Shown here one piece after another: positions 9,422 to 19,400 of a stretch of DNA of 64,000 bases. Both the position numbers and the translations under genes were made by a program. The notes under the pieces are model-generated. The model was given only the letters and a program-made list of their open reading frames with translations. It was not told the origin of the DNA and did no database searches. The stretch's first letter is position 1. The number at the start of each line of letters is the position of its first letter. Location of the stretch: the NCBI GenBank assembly GCA_000170815.1, contig ABCO01000001.1, positions 124,001 through 188,000 on the forward strand, written 5' to 3'. Source of the stretch: an unidentified eubacterium SCB49 (GTDB lineage: Bacteria; Bacteroidota; Bacteroidia; Flavobacteriales; Flavobacteriaceae).

Positions 9422-10369
9422 ATGAAAAAAAGAATTCTCATAATAGGTGCTTCTGGCCAAATAGGAACAGAGCTAACCATGTATTTACGTGGTATTTACG
9501 GAAACCATAAAGTGATTGCTAGTGATATTGCAGAAGCTGCAGATGAGGTCATGAAAAGTGGCCCTTTTGAGATTCTTGACGCCATGGATTATGACGCAAT
9601 ACAAGATGTTGTGATTTCTTATGAGATAACAGATGTGTATTTGATGGCAGCCATGTTATCTGCCACAGCAGAAAAATTCCCGATGAAAGCATGGGATTTA
9701 AATATGAACTCGCTTTTTAATGTATTGAACTTGGCGAAGGAAGGTAAAATTGATAAAATATTTTGGCCTTCTAGTATCGCTGTATTTGGTCCTACTACAC
9801 CAAAACAAGATACACCGCAACAAACTATTATGGAACCCTCTACAGTGTATGGAATTAGTAAACAAACTGGCGAAAGATGGTGTGAGTATTATCATAACAA
9901 ATACGGTGTAGATGTCAGAAGTATAAGATACCCTGGGCTTATTAGTTATAAAACACAACCTGGAGGAGGTACAACAGATTATGCTGTAGATATTTACCAC
10001 AAAGCGTTAAAACATAACAAGTATATTTGTTTTTTAAATGAAGAAACGACATTGCCAATGATGTTTATGGATGATGCTATTAGAGCTACAGTAAATGTAA
10101 TGCTTGCAGCTCCAGAAGATGTTAAAATTAGAAATGCATATAACCTAGCAGCAATGAGTTTTAACCCTCAAGAAATTACAGCAAGTATACAGAAACATAT
10201 TCCAGATTTTAAGATAGAATACAATCCAGATTTTAGACAAGAGATTGCAGATTCTTGGCCACAAACGATAGATGATAAAGCGGCCAGAAAAGATTGGGGT
10301 TGGGAACATAAAGTTGACTTAGACGAAATGACAAAAATTATGTTAGATAATTTAAAAGGAGAGTATTAA
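9422..10369 (+). CDS. L-threonine 3-dehydrogenase, SDR (epimerase-like) type
   Basis: The 315-residue protein is an extended SDR with the N-terminal NAD site LIIGASGQIGTELT. The catalytic segment STVYGISKQTGE carries Tyr-x-x-x-Lys, preceded by WPSSIAVFGP. PGLISYKTQPGGGTTDYAV resembles the epimerase-like threonine dehydrogenases described from Flavobacterium, which oxidise threonine to 2-amino-3-ketobutyrate. This is the short-chain type, not the zinc alcohol-dehydrogenase type of E. coli. No Kbl partner is next to it. A TATCTTTG -7 element lies about 25 bases upstream and a strong terminator follows. Confidence 0.85.
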   Translation: MKKRILIIGASGQIGTELTMYLRGIYGNHKVIASDIAEAADEVMKSGPFEILDAMDYDAIQDVVISYEITDVYLMAAMLSATAEKFPMKAWDLNMNSLFNVLNLAKEGKIDKIFWPSSIAVFGPTTPKQDTPQQTIMEPSTVYGISKQTGERWCEYYHNKYGVDVRSIRYPGLISYKTQPGGGTTDYAVDIYHKALKHNKYICFLNEETTLPMMFMDDAIRATVNVMLAAPEDVKIRNAYNLAAMSFNPQEITASIQKHIPDFKIEYNPDFRQEIADSWPQTIDDKAARKDWGWEHKVDLDEMTKIMLDNLKGEY

Positions 10370-10390
10370 ATTTCTAAATAATGAAATATT

Positions 10391-10425
10391 AAAAACCTAG
10401 CCCATGTACGTGGCTAGGTTTTTTT
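10391..10425 (+). terminator. Intrinsic terminator after threonine dehydrogenase
   Basis: AACCTAGCC pairs with GGCTAGGTT across a nine-base loop and is followed by a T run. It lies about 22 bases after the dehydrogenase stop codon and faces the end of the opposing tRNA array. Confidence 0.85.
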
Positions 10426-10492
10426 GTAATAATAACAAGGGTCGAAATTTCTGTTTTGAGTGACTTTGAATAAACTAAAGCTACACTATTTG

Positions 10493-10564
10493 TAAACCTG
10501 AATGGATTTGAACCACTACAACAAGAATCAAAATCTTGTATGCTAACCATTACGTCACAGGTCT
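10493..10564 (-). tRNA. tRNA-Gln (anticodon TTG), divergent
   Basis: Read on the minus strand, a 72-base cloverleaf forms. The 7-bp acceptor is AGACCTG with CAGGTTT and includes one G-T pair. The D arm has one mismatch, the anticodon stem is CAAGA/TCTTG with loop TTTTGAT (anticodon TTG), and the T arm is AGTGG/CCATT around TTCAAAT. The 3' CCA is not encoded. The D-stem mismatch and the A73 discriminator are unusual for a glutamine tRNA. This is the last member of the array. Confidence 0.75.
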
Positions 10565-10593
10565 ATTTTGCACGTTATTTATAAAACGTATTG

Positions 10594-10666
10594 TACGGAG
10601 AGAGCAATTCGAACTCATAGAATCCTGATCCTAAATCAGGCGCGTATACCATTTCGCCATCCCCGC
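10594..10666 (-). tRNA. tRNA-Leu-like gene (anticodon TAG), lacking the long variable arm
   Basis: The acceptor GCGGGGA/TCTCCGT, the D arm (GCG/CGC around AAATGGTATA) and the anticodon arm CCTGA-TTTAGGA-TCAGG look like tRNA-Leu(TAG). The whole gene is only 73 bases. There is no class II variable arm, and the T stem (ATGAG against TGCTC) barely pairs although the TTCGAAT loop is kept. It may be a degenerate or re-purposed tRNA; function as a normal leucine tRNA is doubtful. Confidence 0.5.
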
Positions 10667-10702
10667 ATGAAAAGCTTTTCTTCTGAAAAACTTTAGATTT
10701 TA

Positions 10703-10776
10703 GAACCCTGAAAGGGAATCCAACCCTTAATTCTACAGAGCAAGTGTAGCGTTTTAACCATTTTACCAACGCAGTC
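10703..10776 (-). tRNA. Degenerate tRNA-like gene (anticodon arm reads TGC, Ala-like)
   Basis: A perfect anticodon arm CTACA-CTTGCTC-TGTAG (TGC) and a perfect T-like stem AAGGG/CCCTT are present over about 74 bases. The T loop is TTGGATT rather than TTCRANT, the D loop is enlarged, and the acceptor ends pair poorly. The position and length fit a member of the array, but it is probably a decayed tRNA or a structural mimic. Confidence 0.4.
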
Positions 10777-10788
10777 TTTTATAATTTG

Positions 10789-10861
10789 TCTGAGAAGCAG
10801 GACTCGAACCTACAACCTCTCGCATCCAAAGCGAGTAAACTACCAATCGTTATCTTCCCAG
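10789..10861 (-). tRNA. tRNA-Pro (anticodon TGG)
   Basis: This is a 73-base cloverleaf. The acceptor is CTGGGAA with TTCTCAG (one G-T pair), the anticodon arm CTCGC-TTTGGAT-GCGAG, and the T arm GTAGG-TTCGAGT-CCTGC. The D arm pairs AAC with GTT around GATTGGTA. All expected invariant loop bases are visible. CCA is not encoded. Confidence 0.85.
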
Positions 10862-10867
10862 AGATAA

Positions 10868-10950
10868 GTACTGTTGCTAAAAACACATTCAAGAGACAGT
10901 CAAATGTGTCTCATTTTTACAACAGTACCTTAGTATAGTACGACTATACT
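10868..10950 (-). other. Two stem-loops between tRNA-Cys and tRNA-Pro
   Basis: GTACTGTTG at 10868-10876 pairs perfectly with CAACAGTAC at 10920-10928, and ACACATT/AATGTGT pairs inside it. A separate perfect hairpin, AGTATAG/CTATACT, lies at 10932-10950. In an array transcript these would separate the Cys and Pro tRNAs. They could guide processing or be another structured RNA. Confidence 0.55.
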
Positions 10951-10954
10951 ATTG

Positions 10955-11026
10955 AGACAAGAATGAGATTCGAACTCATAAAAAACAGATTTGCAGTCTG
11001 TCGCCTTACCTTTCAGCCACCTTGTC
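10955..11026 (-). tRNA. tRNA-Cys (anticodon GCA)
   Basis: This is a 72-base cloverleaf with acceptor GACAAGG/TCTTGTC, anticodon arm ACAGA-CTGCAAA-TCTGT, a perfect T arm ATGAG-TTCGAAT-CTCAT, and the discriminator T73 expected for cysteine. CCA is not encoded. Confidence 0.9.
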
Positions 11027-11029
11027 TTG

Positions 11030-11113
11030 TGGAAGTAGTTGGACTCGAACCAACACGTTACATAGTAAACCAGATTTACAGTCTGGCGAGCCAACCAATT
11101 GCTCAATACTTCC
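11030..11113 (-). tRNA. tRNA-Tyr (anticodon GTA)
   Basis: This 84-base class II tRNA has acceptor GGAAGTA/TACTTCC, anticodon arm CCAGA-CTGTAAA-TCTGG, a long variable arm, a TTCGAGT T loop and A73. It is the first gene of the array. Its 5' end is only 16 bases after the hairpin at 11130-11156, which leaves no room for its own promoter. Confidence 0.92.
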
Positions 11114-11129
11114 ATTAATTTTATTCCAT

Positions 11130-11156
11130 AAAAAAAGCACCTCAACAGAGATGCTT
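11130..11156 (-). terminator. Intrinsic terminator (attenuator candidate) just before the tRNA array
   Basis: On the minus strand AGCATCTC pairs with GAGGTGCT across a TGTT loop and is followed by seven T residues. It stands between the promoter at 11341-11371 and tRNA-Tyr, so the array can be made only by read-through of this terminator. Confidence 0.75.
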
Positions 11157-11182
11157 ATATAAATACGAGATATACTAATATA

Positions 11183-11305
11183 TCAAGTCTTTAAAATCTC
11201 TATTTTTTTTAGAACAGACTGCTCTAAACAATATTCACTTTTCTGCTGCTTCGGTGAGCGAAGACAGCGTAGAAGTTGTTCAATAGGTTCTAAAAAATAT
11301 TTCAT
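11183..11305 (-). CDS. Possible 40-residue peptide upstream of the tRNA array
   Basis: An ATG about 35 bases after the -7 box opens a 40-codon frame beginning MKYFLEPIEQLLRC and ending before the terminator. The same stretch forms an imperfect long stem-loop centred on CTTCG/CGAAG near 11260, so it may act as structured leader RNA rather than as a gene. No family is recognised. Comparable short frames precede terminators at 11555-11726, 31454-31593 and 32014-32140. That shared architecture is the main reason for listing it. Translation is unproven. Confidence 0.35.
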   Translation of the reverse strand: MKYFLEPIEQLLRCLRSPKQQKSEYCLEQSVLKKIEILKT

Positions 11306-11340
11306 TATATATGTGTGTATTCTTATTATTTATTCTGGTG

Positions 11341-11371
11341 CAAATCTATAATGGTTTTTTAAATTACACAA
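11341..11371 (-). promoter_or_regulatory. Promoter for the leader and tRNA array
   Basis: On the minus strand the -7 box is TAGATTTG (11341-11348), with a TTGT element 19 bases upstream in the -33 position. The conserved upstream element at 11416-11455 lies 68 bp from the -7 box. Confidence 0.65.
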
Positions 11372-11415
11372 GAAAAATAACATTTTAACCAATTGATAAT
11401 AAGAGAGTTATCTTG

Positions 11416-11455
11416 TTTTTAGGCACTAGTATGACTGTCCGTTTTATACAGATAT
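11416..11455 (-). promoter_or_regulatory. Conserved 40-bp upstream element, copy 1
   Basis: Plus-strand blocks are TTTTTAGG, four free bases, AGT, four free bases, CTGTCCGTT, four free bases, ACAGATAT. The same blocks with the same gaps occur at 31732-31771 upstream of rtcB-prfH, at almost the same distance from the promoter. It contains a CTGT/ACAG inverted pair. It is probably the binding site of an activator. Confidence 0.75.
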
Positions 11456-11554
11456 TTTACTTTAAATACAATAGACTGTCTCTCAATTGTTTTGTGTAAA
11501 TACTATGTTATTTCTTTAGTTTTTCAATAAATATTTATTTCTAAAAATTTTGCA

Positions 11555-11587
11555 TAAAAAAAGCGTCCAATGTGAATTGGACGCTCT
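11555..11587 (-). terminator. Intrinsic terminator of the 11616-11726 unit
   Basis: On the minus strand AGCGTCCAATT pairs with a complementary run ending GGACGCT, followed by at least seven T residues. It closes a roughly 170-base transcript that starts at the promoter near 11735. Its stem resembles that of the terminator at 32014-32050. Confidence 0.8.
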
Positions 11588-11615
11588 AATTTTTATTTAA
11601 TACGTGTTTATTTCA

Positions 11616-11726
11616 TCACCTATTTCTTAAAATTACATAACATCCTTCGTGCTGACGATAAGGTAGGCACGTTCCATAGAGACAGTTCTCTACAAGTTGG
11701 TTGATATGTAATCCTTGTTTTTTCAT
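11616..11726 (-). CDS. Possible 36-residue Cys-containing peptide
   Basis: The frame begins MKKQGLHINQLVENC and has three Cys residues in total. It starts only a few bases after the expected transcription start, so the message would be almost leaderless. It has its own good promoter inside the end of pfaD and its own terminator, so a short transcript is well supported. Whether the peptide or the RNA is the product is open. The 3' end (AGAAATAGGT) resembles the end of the short frame at 32075-32140. No known family is recognised. Confidence 0.4.
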   Translation of the reverse strand: MKKQGLHINQLVENCLYGTCLPYRQHEGCYVILRNR

Positions 11727-11734
11727 TTGTGTTG

Positions 11735-11765
11735 CAAATATGCTATTATTTATTCAATATCCAAA
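11735..11765 (-). promoter_or_regulatory. Promoter of the 11616-11726 unit
   Basis: On the minus strand TTTG in the last codons of pfaD is followed, 19 bases later, by CATATTTG (11735-11742). This matches the Bacteroidota TTTG-N19-TAnnTTTG pattern with one difference. Confidence 0.65.
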
Positions 11766-13327
11766 CGCAAGAGGTCAAGGGGTAACTCCACACCTTGATC
11801 TTTAATGGTATTTATTCTGTGTAAATAAGCAGCACCTTCTAATACATGGCTAGCCACATCAGCGACTTTTCTGTTTTTGGCTTCACTTAAATAAGAGTCT
11901 CTTGTCCATTCATTAAAGGCTCCCATAGCAGGACCACACCATATTTGATAATCCATAACTCGATCTGGAGTACCTGCATTTGCCCAATTAGATGATAAGC
12001 CTAAGTACCAACGAAAAATTAATGCCATTTTACGTTTAGGATTACCTTCTGCTTTTTCTATTTGTTCAGGATCTCTCTCTTCAAAGAAGCTAACACAACC
12101 TTCCCAAACCTTTTCTAAAGGCATTTTAAAAGTCTTTGTTTCTAGTTTTACTCTTTCATCTTCCGGAATAGCATCTATGCCTTCATAACGCGTATAAACT
12201 TCATATAGTTTTTTAGCTTTTGCCCCAAATAAAGTACCTCGTTTTAAAACTTGCAACTCTACACCCAGTTCAAACATGTCTGATGCTGGTGCCATTGTAA
12301 CATCTGTTGAGGCTACTTTAGAAAGCAATTCTTTTACCTTGTCTGAAGTGCCAGATTCTACACAGGCTTGGTTAATAGAACCCGTAACTACGTAAGCGGC
12401 ACCCATACTAAATGCTGCTAGGGCAGAAGCAGGGGTTCCTATTCCTCCGGCAGCGCCTACTCTAATCTGTTTTTTGTAATTGTATTTATTCTGAATTTCA
12501 TCTCTCAATTGTAAAATAATTGGAAATAAAACCACCAACGGACGGTTGTCTGTATGTCCGCCAGAATCAGCTTCTACAGTTATATCGTCTGCCATGGGCA
12601 CTTTTTGAGCCAACTCATATTGTTCTTGCGTTATTTTTCCTGCTGCTAACAATTTATCTAAAAACTGAATAGGCGCTGGTGACATAAATCGCATAGCTAC
12701 TTCTTTCCTAGAAACTTTACCGATTACTTTATTGCCAATCACAATTTCGCCATCAGCATCTAAGCTTAACCCAACGGCTCTGTATTTAACAATCTGTTCA
12801 GAAAGGTTCATATATGCCGAAGCTTCTACAACCTTTACACCGTGTTCTATATACAGATTGACAGCACCTTCTTCCAGCGCTTTTTCAATGGGGCTATGAA
12901 TAAGGTTACAAGCATATGCCTGAGTTGGCAATGCTTTCTGAATAGTTGCTATTGCTTCTTTTACACGCGACGGAACCATCCCTGCTGCACCAAAAGAACC
13001 TATCATTTGGTTTTTTCCAAGCGCGATTACCATATCTGTAGATGCTATTCCGTTTGCCATAGCACCACCTTTGTAGGCATATTTTAAACCATAATCTTCT
13101 TTAAAAGAAGCGTCTCCAAAATCTTCTGCAGTAAAGGCGGGCACTATTGCTTCTAGAAACAATCCTTTTCCTTCAGACCTAATTGTCCCTGTATTTGTTA
13201 TTCCAGTTCGCCCCGATAAATCTTTCACTACGTAACAAGGTACGGCCGTATTTTTTAATTTATCAGACATTCCTTTTAAGTCAAATGAAATCTCTCTGGG
13301 AGATCCTATCCATTTTAAATCAATCAT
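11750..13327 (-). CDS. pfaD: PUFA synthase enoyl reductase PfaD
   Basis: The 525-residue protein belongs to the nitronate monooxygenase/FMN-dependent enoyl reductase (PfaD) family. It shows the PfaD-type N-terminus with cofactor-binding segments: GAAGMVPSRV near residue 115, VEADSGGHTDNRPL near 255, and RVGAAGGIGTPASALAAFSMGA near 290. The C-terminal half carries the family's PfaD-specific extension (WYLGLSSNWANAG). PfaD acts in trans to reduce selected double bonds during polyunsaturated fatty acid assembly. It is the last gene of the minus-strand pfa operon, 122 bp after pfaC. The reduced AT and DH steps are encoded upstream. Confidence 0.93.
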   Translation of the reverse strand: MIDLKWIGSPREISFDLKGMSDKLKNTAVPCYVVKDLSGRTGITNTGTIRSEGKGLFLEAIVPAFTAEDFGDASFKEDYGLKYAYKGGAMANGIASTDMVIALGKNQMIGSFGAAGMVPSRVKEAIATIQKALPTQAYACNLIHSPIEKALEEGAVNLYIEHGVKVVEASAYMNLSEQIVKYRAVGLSLDADGEIVIGNKVIGKVSRKEVAMRFMSPAPIQFLDKLLAAGKITQEQYELAQKVPMADDITVEADSGGHTDNRPLVVLFPIILQLRDEIQNKYNYKKQIRVGAAGGIGTPASALAAFSMGAAYVVTGSINQACVESGTSDKVKELLSKVASTDVTMAPASDMFELGVELQVLKRGTLFGAKAKKLYEVYTRYEGIDAIPEDERVKLETKTFKMPLEKVWEGCVSFFEERDPEQIEKAEGNPKRKMALIFRWYLGLSSNWANAGTPDRVMDYQIWCGPAMGAFNEWTRDSYLSEAKNRKVADVASHVLEGAAYLHRINTIKDQGVELPLDLLRLDIE

Positions 13328-13449
13328 CTTTTATGTTTTGATTTTGGCATTTCTTTTAAATATTTAATTTTTTCCGAAATGCCAATTAGTTGTTTTATTT
13401 GATAGTACTATTGAAAATTATGCTCGCTAGTCACTCTTTTTCGTTTGTT

Positions 13450-16400
13450 TTAAGCTTCTTGGATTCCTAAGGCTAAGTCTGTTAACTGGTAAATTCTTGT
13501 GCCTTCATTCCAGAGATATGCATTTGCAATTAGTACCAAAGTATCTTCTCTTTTTTCAATGGTTTTAAAATGCACTTCTAGATGCATATTTTCCACATTA
13601 ATTTTTATTTGACCGCGATATTTCCATTCGGTTTTGTTGTGCTCCACTTGCACAAAACGCGGATTTTTAAAGTCTTTTCCTAAATCTTGCTGAAGTGCAA
13701 ATAACTGCATCGCTTGTGAGATTGCTTCGACCCCTAAAGAACCAGGCATCACTGGATCTGAATAAAAATGACAGGTAAAGAACCAGTCGTAAGTGTGTAT
13801 TGCTTTAGAACAATGAATGTATCCTTTTCCAAATTCACCCCCATTTTTAACCACTAGACCACTGTCTAATAAGTCCAGTTGATCTTCGGCTAAACGAAAC
13901 GTATTTGCTTTGTCATTCTCTTTATACAATTTCATTTTTGCATATAGAGAATCTAGTTTTATTTGGAAATAATCTTTGCTTGTCAATTTGTTCTGCACAT
14001 ACCAAGCTGGAACATCTTCTCCATTATCTAAGCCTACTTGCTGTGCTAAGGCTTCTTTTGGGAAGAATCCAAATGATGAAAATCCTTTATAAAAAACATG
14101 CCCATCAACCGATACTTCAAATAAGTATTTCTGAATAACAAAACCGCCTAAAGATGTTGATGAGGTTAACGTAGACTTATTTTTAATCACTTTTCCTCTA
14201 AAATCTGTACCAGTGGGTAGGTCAAACATCTCGCCATCACCATCTAGGTTTCTAAAGTATAAATCTTGCTCCGGAAACTGTAATGTACTACCTAAATAAG
14301 CTCCTAAAAGTCCACAAGGTTGTAGGGCAATTTCCATTAACACGGCATAAGGCATTGTCATAGAAGCATTTTGCTTGTAGTACCACACCTCTTGAGGTAC
14401 GTCATATTCCGTCCAAATGTTTGTTGGTTTTGAAAAGTCAAAACGCTCGCCGTCAATTTTAATAACACGACTTACTACTTGCAAATCTGTATTGGGCTGG
14501 CGTGATAGAGCTCTGTTGTCATAAACAGCATATTCTGGACCAAAACAGTCTGCTAATCTTCCTAACGCAAAGGTTTCAACATCTGTTTCGTTTAACAATA
14601 CGTTTTCTGTTACCTTTTTAGGTTGTTCTAAGTATTTTGGGTTGTCTTTTTCTCTTATTTGTAAGCCTAAATTAGCAAAATGTACCGTAATGATACCGTC
14701 TGCGATAATCTCTAAGTCACCAATTACATAAGGGTCTGGTAATAGCCCGATGTCTTTAATAACTAGACGATAGATTAATTTTTTATCCTTTGGTGTCACT
14801 TCTTTTCTACACCTTACCTTTTGTGGAACTCCATAAAGAGGTTGAAAACGCGCGTCTTTTTTAAGACGTTGTAGTCCTAACATCATCATAAAGAAACGCA
14901 ATAAGTTTCCGCCACCTTCTGCTTGTAAAGAGCCTGCTAAAACCTCATCATCCCTAAAATGACAAGGAAAATACCAATCATCTGGACTCAGGTCTTTCTC
15001 GGCGATAATTTCTCCTAAACCATAGGCCCCGCCATGTACATCTGCCTTAGTAATACGATCTAGCATCAACATTTTTTCTGGTGCTAGTCTTATCGATTCG
15101 TTTCTCCCATTTGGGAAATATGATATGTCATCAAAACATTTATGCGCATCTCCATTAATTAAATGCCTTAAATCTTCTATATCAAAAGAGGTCTTTTTTG
15201 TAGTTAAAAAAGGAATAAATTTCTTCTTTTCAACATTTAGTAAAGCTTTCTTTTCGCTGTCTGTATAGACAACTCCATTTCCTTTTTCTAACTCTTCGTC
15301 AGTAAAAAAACCAGCGACACCATTGGTCATTTTTAATACCATTCGGTCTTCAACAAAACACTCATAACTAAAGAAAAACAAAAGGTTACGACCGTTTCTA
15401 ACAAAAGAATTAATAGAAATATCATAACGTAACGTTTGCCCTTCAAACGGTAAATCATCTAAGAAAGTTAAGGTGCAATCTAATAACCTGTACACATAGT
15501 CACCTTTGTTTTCAAGATCAATGCCTAAATAAGAAATCAACATTAAATCACATTGTCCAGACTCTACAGACACTGCCCAAGGAATTTGCGTATCAGTAGC
15601 ATAACCAGAATTGTATGGGATATCATACTCTGTTTGCATGGTAGAAGGTTTGTACTCTCCTAATTTTGCATTTAACCCGGTTACTCTACTTACCAATAAA
15701 TAAGGATCCATCGGTAACATTACTCTTCGTTTGTATTGGTCAATAACGTTGTATTCTGCACCAAACACGTTTCCGATTTTTCCTTCAGAAAATTCAATTA
15801 AATCTTCTTTGGTAAAAATGATGTTTTTGTCTTTTAAATGATTTGGATCATTGTAATCTTGTAATTTCAAGCCGTTTTCACCCATTTTAGTGGTGTTTTT
15901 TGGCGTTTGAGTATCTGTCATACGGGTTGTTTTTTCTACTATATCTGTTGCAGTTTTTGGCTTATTTAAGCCTGCTTTTTTTATAGTGTTTTGTGTTTTT
16001 TCTTTTCGTTTAATAGTTGCAAATTGTGACTTCATTTTATCAGACAATAGCACATCAAACACAGGGCTTCCTCCTGTTTTTACTTTTTTGGTAAAGCGTT
16101 TTTTTACTTCTTCTTGGTTTTTATTAGGGTATAATAAGCTTAAATCAATGTCAATTCCGTTAGAGATTAATTGTGCTAAACACTCATATAAAGATTGTAT
16201 TGAATTTGTCCCTTTTTTATCAATTGCACTGGCCGAATGTGTATTTTGATCTAGCGTATCTTTAATCCAATTTGTACAAGTGCTGTTTGGACCAAGTTCT
16301 ACAAATGTGCTAAACCCATTAGAAGACATGTTTTTTGCAAAAGCAGGAAAATCCACGGTTTTATAACACACTTTTGTTGAGTTTTCAGCAATTGTAAGCG

Positions 16401-19400
16401 AATCCATCGGTATTTTATCACTCGTTAAACTTGAGTAAAAATCAACTTCGGGTTTATTTACTAAAGGAAAATTATGCATTTCAATAAGCCCATCATATTC
16501 TTTTTTACAGAACTCATTATGGATAATATTTTGAAATGGCACCAATACAGATGCACAGTTAAGGTTAGCAATTAAGGTCTCGCATTGGCTTTTATCTCCC
16601 GAAATAATCAGCTCTTTTTCAGAATTTATAAAAGTGATGGATACCTTGTCAAACTTTGATATTTCGGCTTCAACCTTCTCTTTTGTTTCTAATAAAATCC
16701 AACTCTGCCATCTCGCTTTAGCTTCTTCTGTACTTATATTCCACTCCTCTGCTAGCAATTCTAAATCGCCAGAAAACTTGTTTTTAAAGATGGGAGAATT
16801 TCTAAAAATTTTAGTTCCTTCACTTGGATTCCAAATTCCGAAGGCATACCACATAGAGCTACATTCGCCCATAGAATATCCCATGGCAGCTTTTGGTTTT
16901 ACGCCAAAATATGCTCTTAAAATATGCGTGTACAAGGTTGCATAAAGCACTCCCGCAGACATCATAGATATTGCATCACCTTGAATATTTGGTGAAGGTG
17001 TGGCGCTATCTTGTTTTTTAGGAAATAGATACTCTAAACCAAAGAAGTCTTTAAGATTTGGAATTTGATGTTCAAAATCACTTAAAAGATTTGGGAAAAA
17101 CTGAAATAAATCTCGCCCTAGTCCTTCATAACTAGTTGCCGAACCTGGATATACAAATGCTAAATCTCCTTTTGCAGCACTTGGGTTGGGACTAAAAAAA
17201 GAACCACTTGGTAATTTAATATCGGTATTCTTTGCAAAGGATTCTTCTAGTTTTCTTTCAATAAAACGAATGTCTTGTTGTATTGATTTTAGAGTAGAAG
17301 CAATTAAAACAATGCTATACGTTGTTTTGGTTTTTACAGCAGTATCAAAATAAGCTTGCGCAACAAATTCTAGCTCGTTTTCAAGAAGCGCTTTGTTAAT
17401 CTGACTTAGATTTTCTTGTAATTCGTTTTGCGTGTTTCCTTTTAAAACAAACAAATGCTTCTGTAAAAAATTATCAATTTGTTGTTCCTTCGGAAATGTT
17501 ACTTCTGAAAGTTTAACTCTAGAATTTGCGCTTAGATTAACAAGTGCTTGTCTGGGTTTTTTTCTTTCATTGACCCAAGGTCTCGATTGGCTAGGAAAAT
17601 AGTAATTACTGTTTTTAAGCAAATCGTTTTTTGCAGCATTCCAGTTTGGGATTCCCGGTATAAACTGATGATACACGCACAAGGCCGTTTTTACAATAGA
17701 AGCTAATCCAGCCGCAGCAAAAGTGTGACCAATTGTGGTTTTTACAGCACCTAGGGCTACTTTTTCTTCTGGGTTATTGGCAACTAATTGTTTTTGTTCT
17801 AATTCATCCTCTTTCGAAAATCCAGAAGCCACTAGCTCTTGTAAAGCAATGTTTTTATCTGTTGGAAGATCTCCTATAGCATCAATAGTAGCGTAAACAA
17901 GATCCTTTTCGTTAATAGCATCGCTCGCTTTTAATACAATGGCAGATGCACCTTCACCAATTAACCAACCGTAATCATCTGCATTAAAAGACAAACTAGG
18001 TTTTTGGTTTTGATTAACCGCATCTACTAAGTTTCGTAACAGCACAGACTCCATACTTGCCGAAAAATCTACAGCACCCACAACAACCGCATCTACTTCG
18101 CCTAAAGACAGCATATTTTGTGCTACTTCTAAGGCTCTTGTTGTTCCATTATCTCCATTGGTAATAGTAAACGAAGGGCCGTTAAAATCCCATAAAGCAG
18201 AAATACGACTCGACATAATATTACCAACAAAACTTGTGTGCTGGCTTGGTGTTTGTACGTTTCCTATTTGGTATAAAATATTGCGGCACTCGGCTAAAAG
18301 TGTTTCTTTTTGGGCTTTATCAAGATCTACTCCTGCACTTTCTAAGGCTTTGTCTAACTGCCATTCGCTATCCCAACGTGCAAGGTAATGGTGGATTGCT
18401 AATTCTGGGTTCATAGCGATTAATACCGCTACGTTTGCCCCTCTTTTTAAGCTTGATTTTTGGATGGCTTCATCTGCAACTTTTAATATTAAAGCTTGCT
18501 GAGGTTCCATCGTACTAATCTCGTTTGGCTGAATTTTATAACGCATTAAATCCATATCAAAGGCATCAATAAAGTTTCCTTTAATTGGTGTTTCAGTATC
18601 CAACCCATATTGGGCTAATAACGAACTATTTTTTTCAAAACCTTTCCATCTTTCTTGTGGCATTTCAGAAAAATGCTGTTTTCCCTCAAAAATAGATTTG
18701 TAAAAAGTATCTAGGTTATTGCAGTCGCCAAAATGAACTTCCATACTTGTGATGGCCATTTCTTTTAACGAAACATCTTTGTGCTTTTTACTTTCTTCAT
18801 TGTGATGATTTTCTACCACTAAATGGGCATTAGTGCCCCCAAAACCAAAAGAGTTTACAGCGGCTTGCTTATAATTTGTCTCCCATTTTAAAGGTTCTTC
18901 GATAATCTGCTCTCTATTAAACCACCCTTTTTCAGACTGTATTGCCGTAGACATATTAATCCCTGGAGGAATAATATTATGCTCCATAGACAGTAACACT
19001 TTCATTAAACTAGGCATTCCTGCCGCCGTTAACATATGTCCCATATTAGATTTTACAGAACCTAACCGAAGCTTGTTTGGGTTGTCTCCAAAAAAGGTTT
19101 CGAGTGTGTTTATTTCTGTAACATCGCCTAAGGGAGTACCTGTGGCATGGCATTCTATGTACGAGGTGTTTTCTTTTGAAATACTCCCGTTATAAGCCCT
19201 TTGGTAAGCCAATGTTTGCCCTTTTGGATTGGGACTTAATAAAAATTTTCCAGCTCCATCGTTAGACAATCCTATCCCAGAAATAACACCAATAATGTTA
19301 TCGCCATCTTTTTCTGCATCTGATAAACGTTTCAGTAAAATCATTCCAGCACCTTCAGAAGAAACTAAGCCAGCAGAATCTTTATCTAAAGGTGAATATT

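Noticed and set aside
9308..9460. Longer N-terminus of the lipoprotein at 8720-9307
   Set aside because: It overlaps the start of the divergent dehydrogenase and puts 51 residues before a clear lipoprotein signal.
10575..11145. Small minus-strand reading frames across the tRNA array
   Set aside because: They run through clear tRNA cloverleaves and show no protein features.
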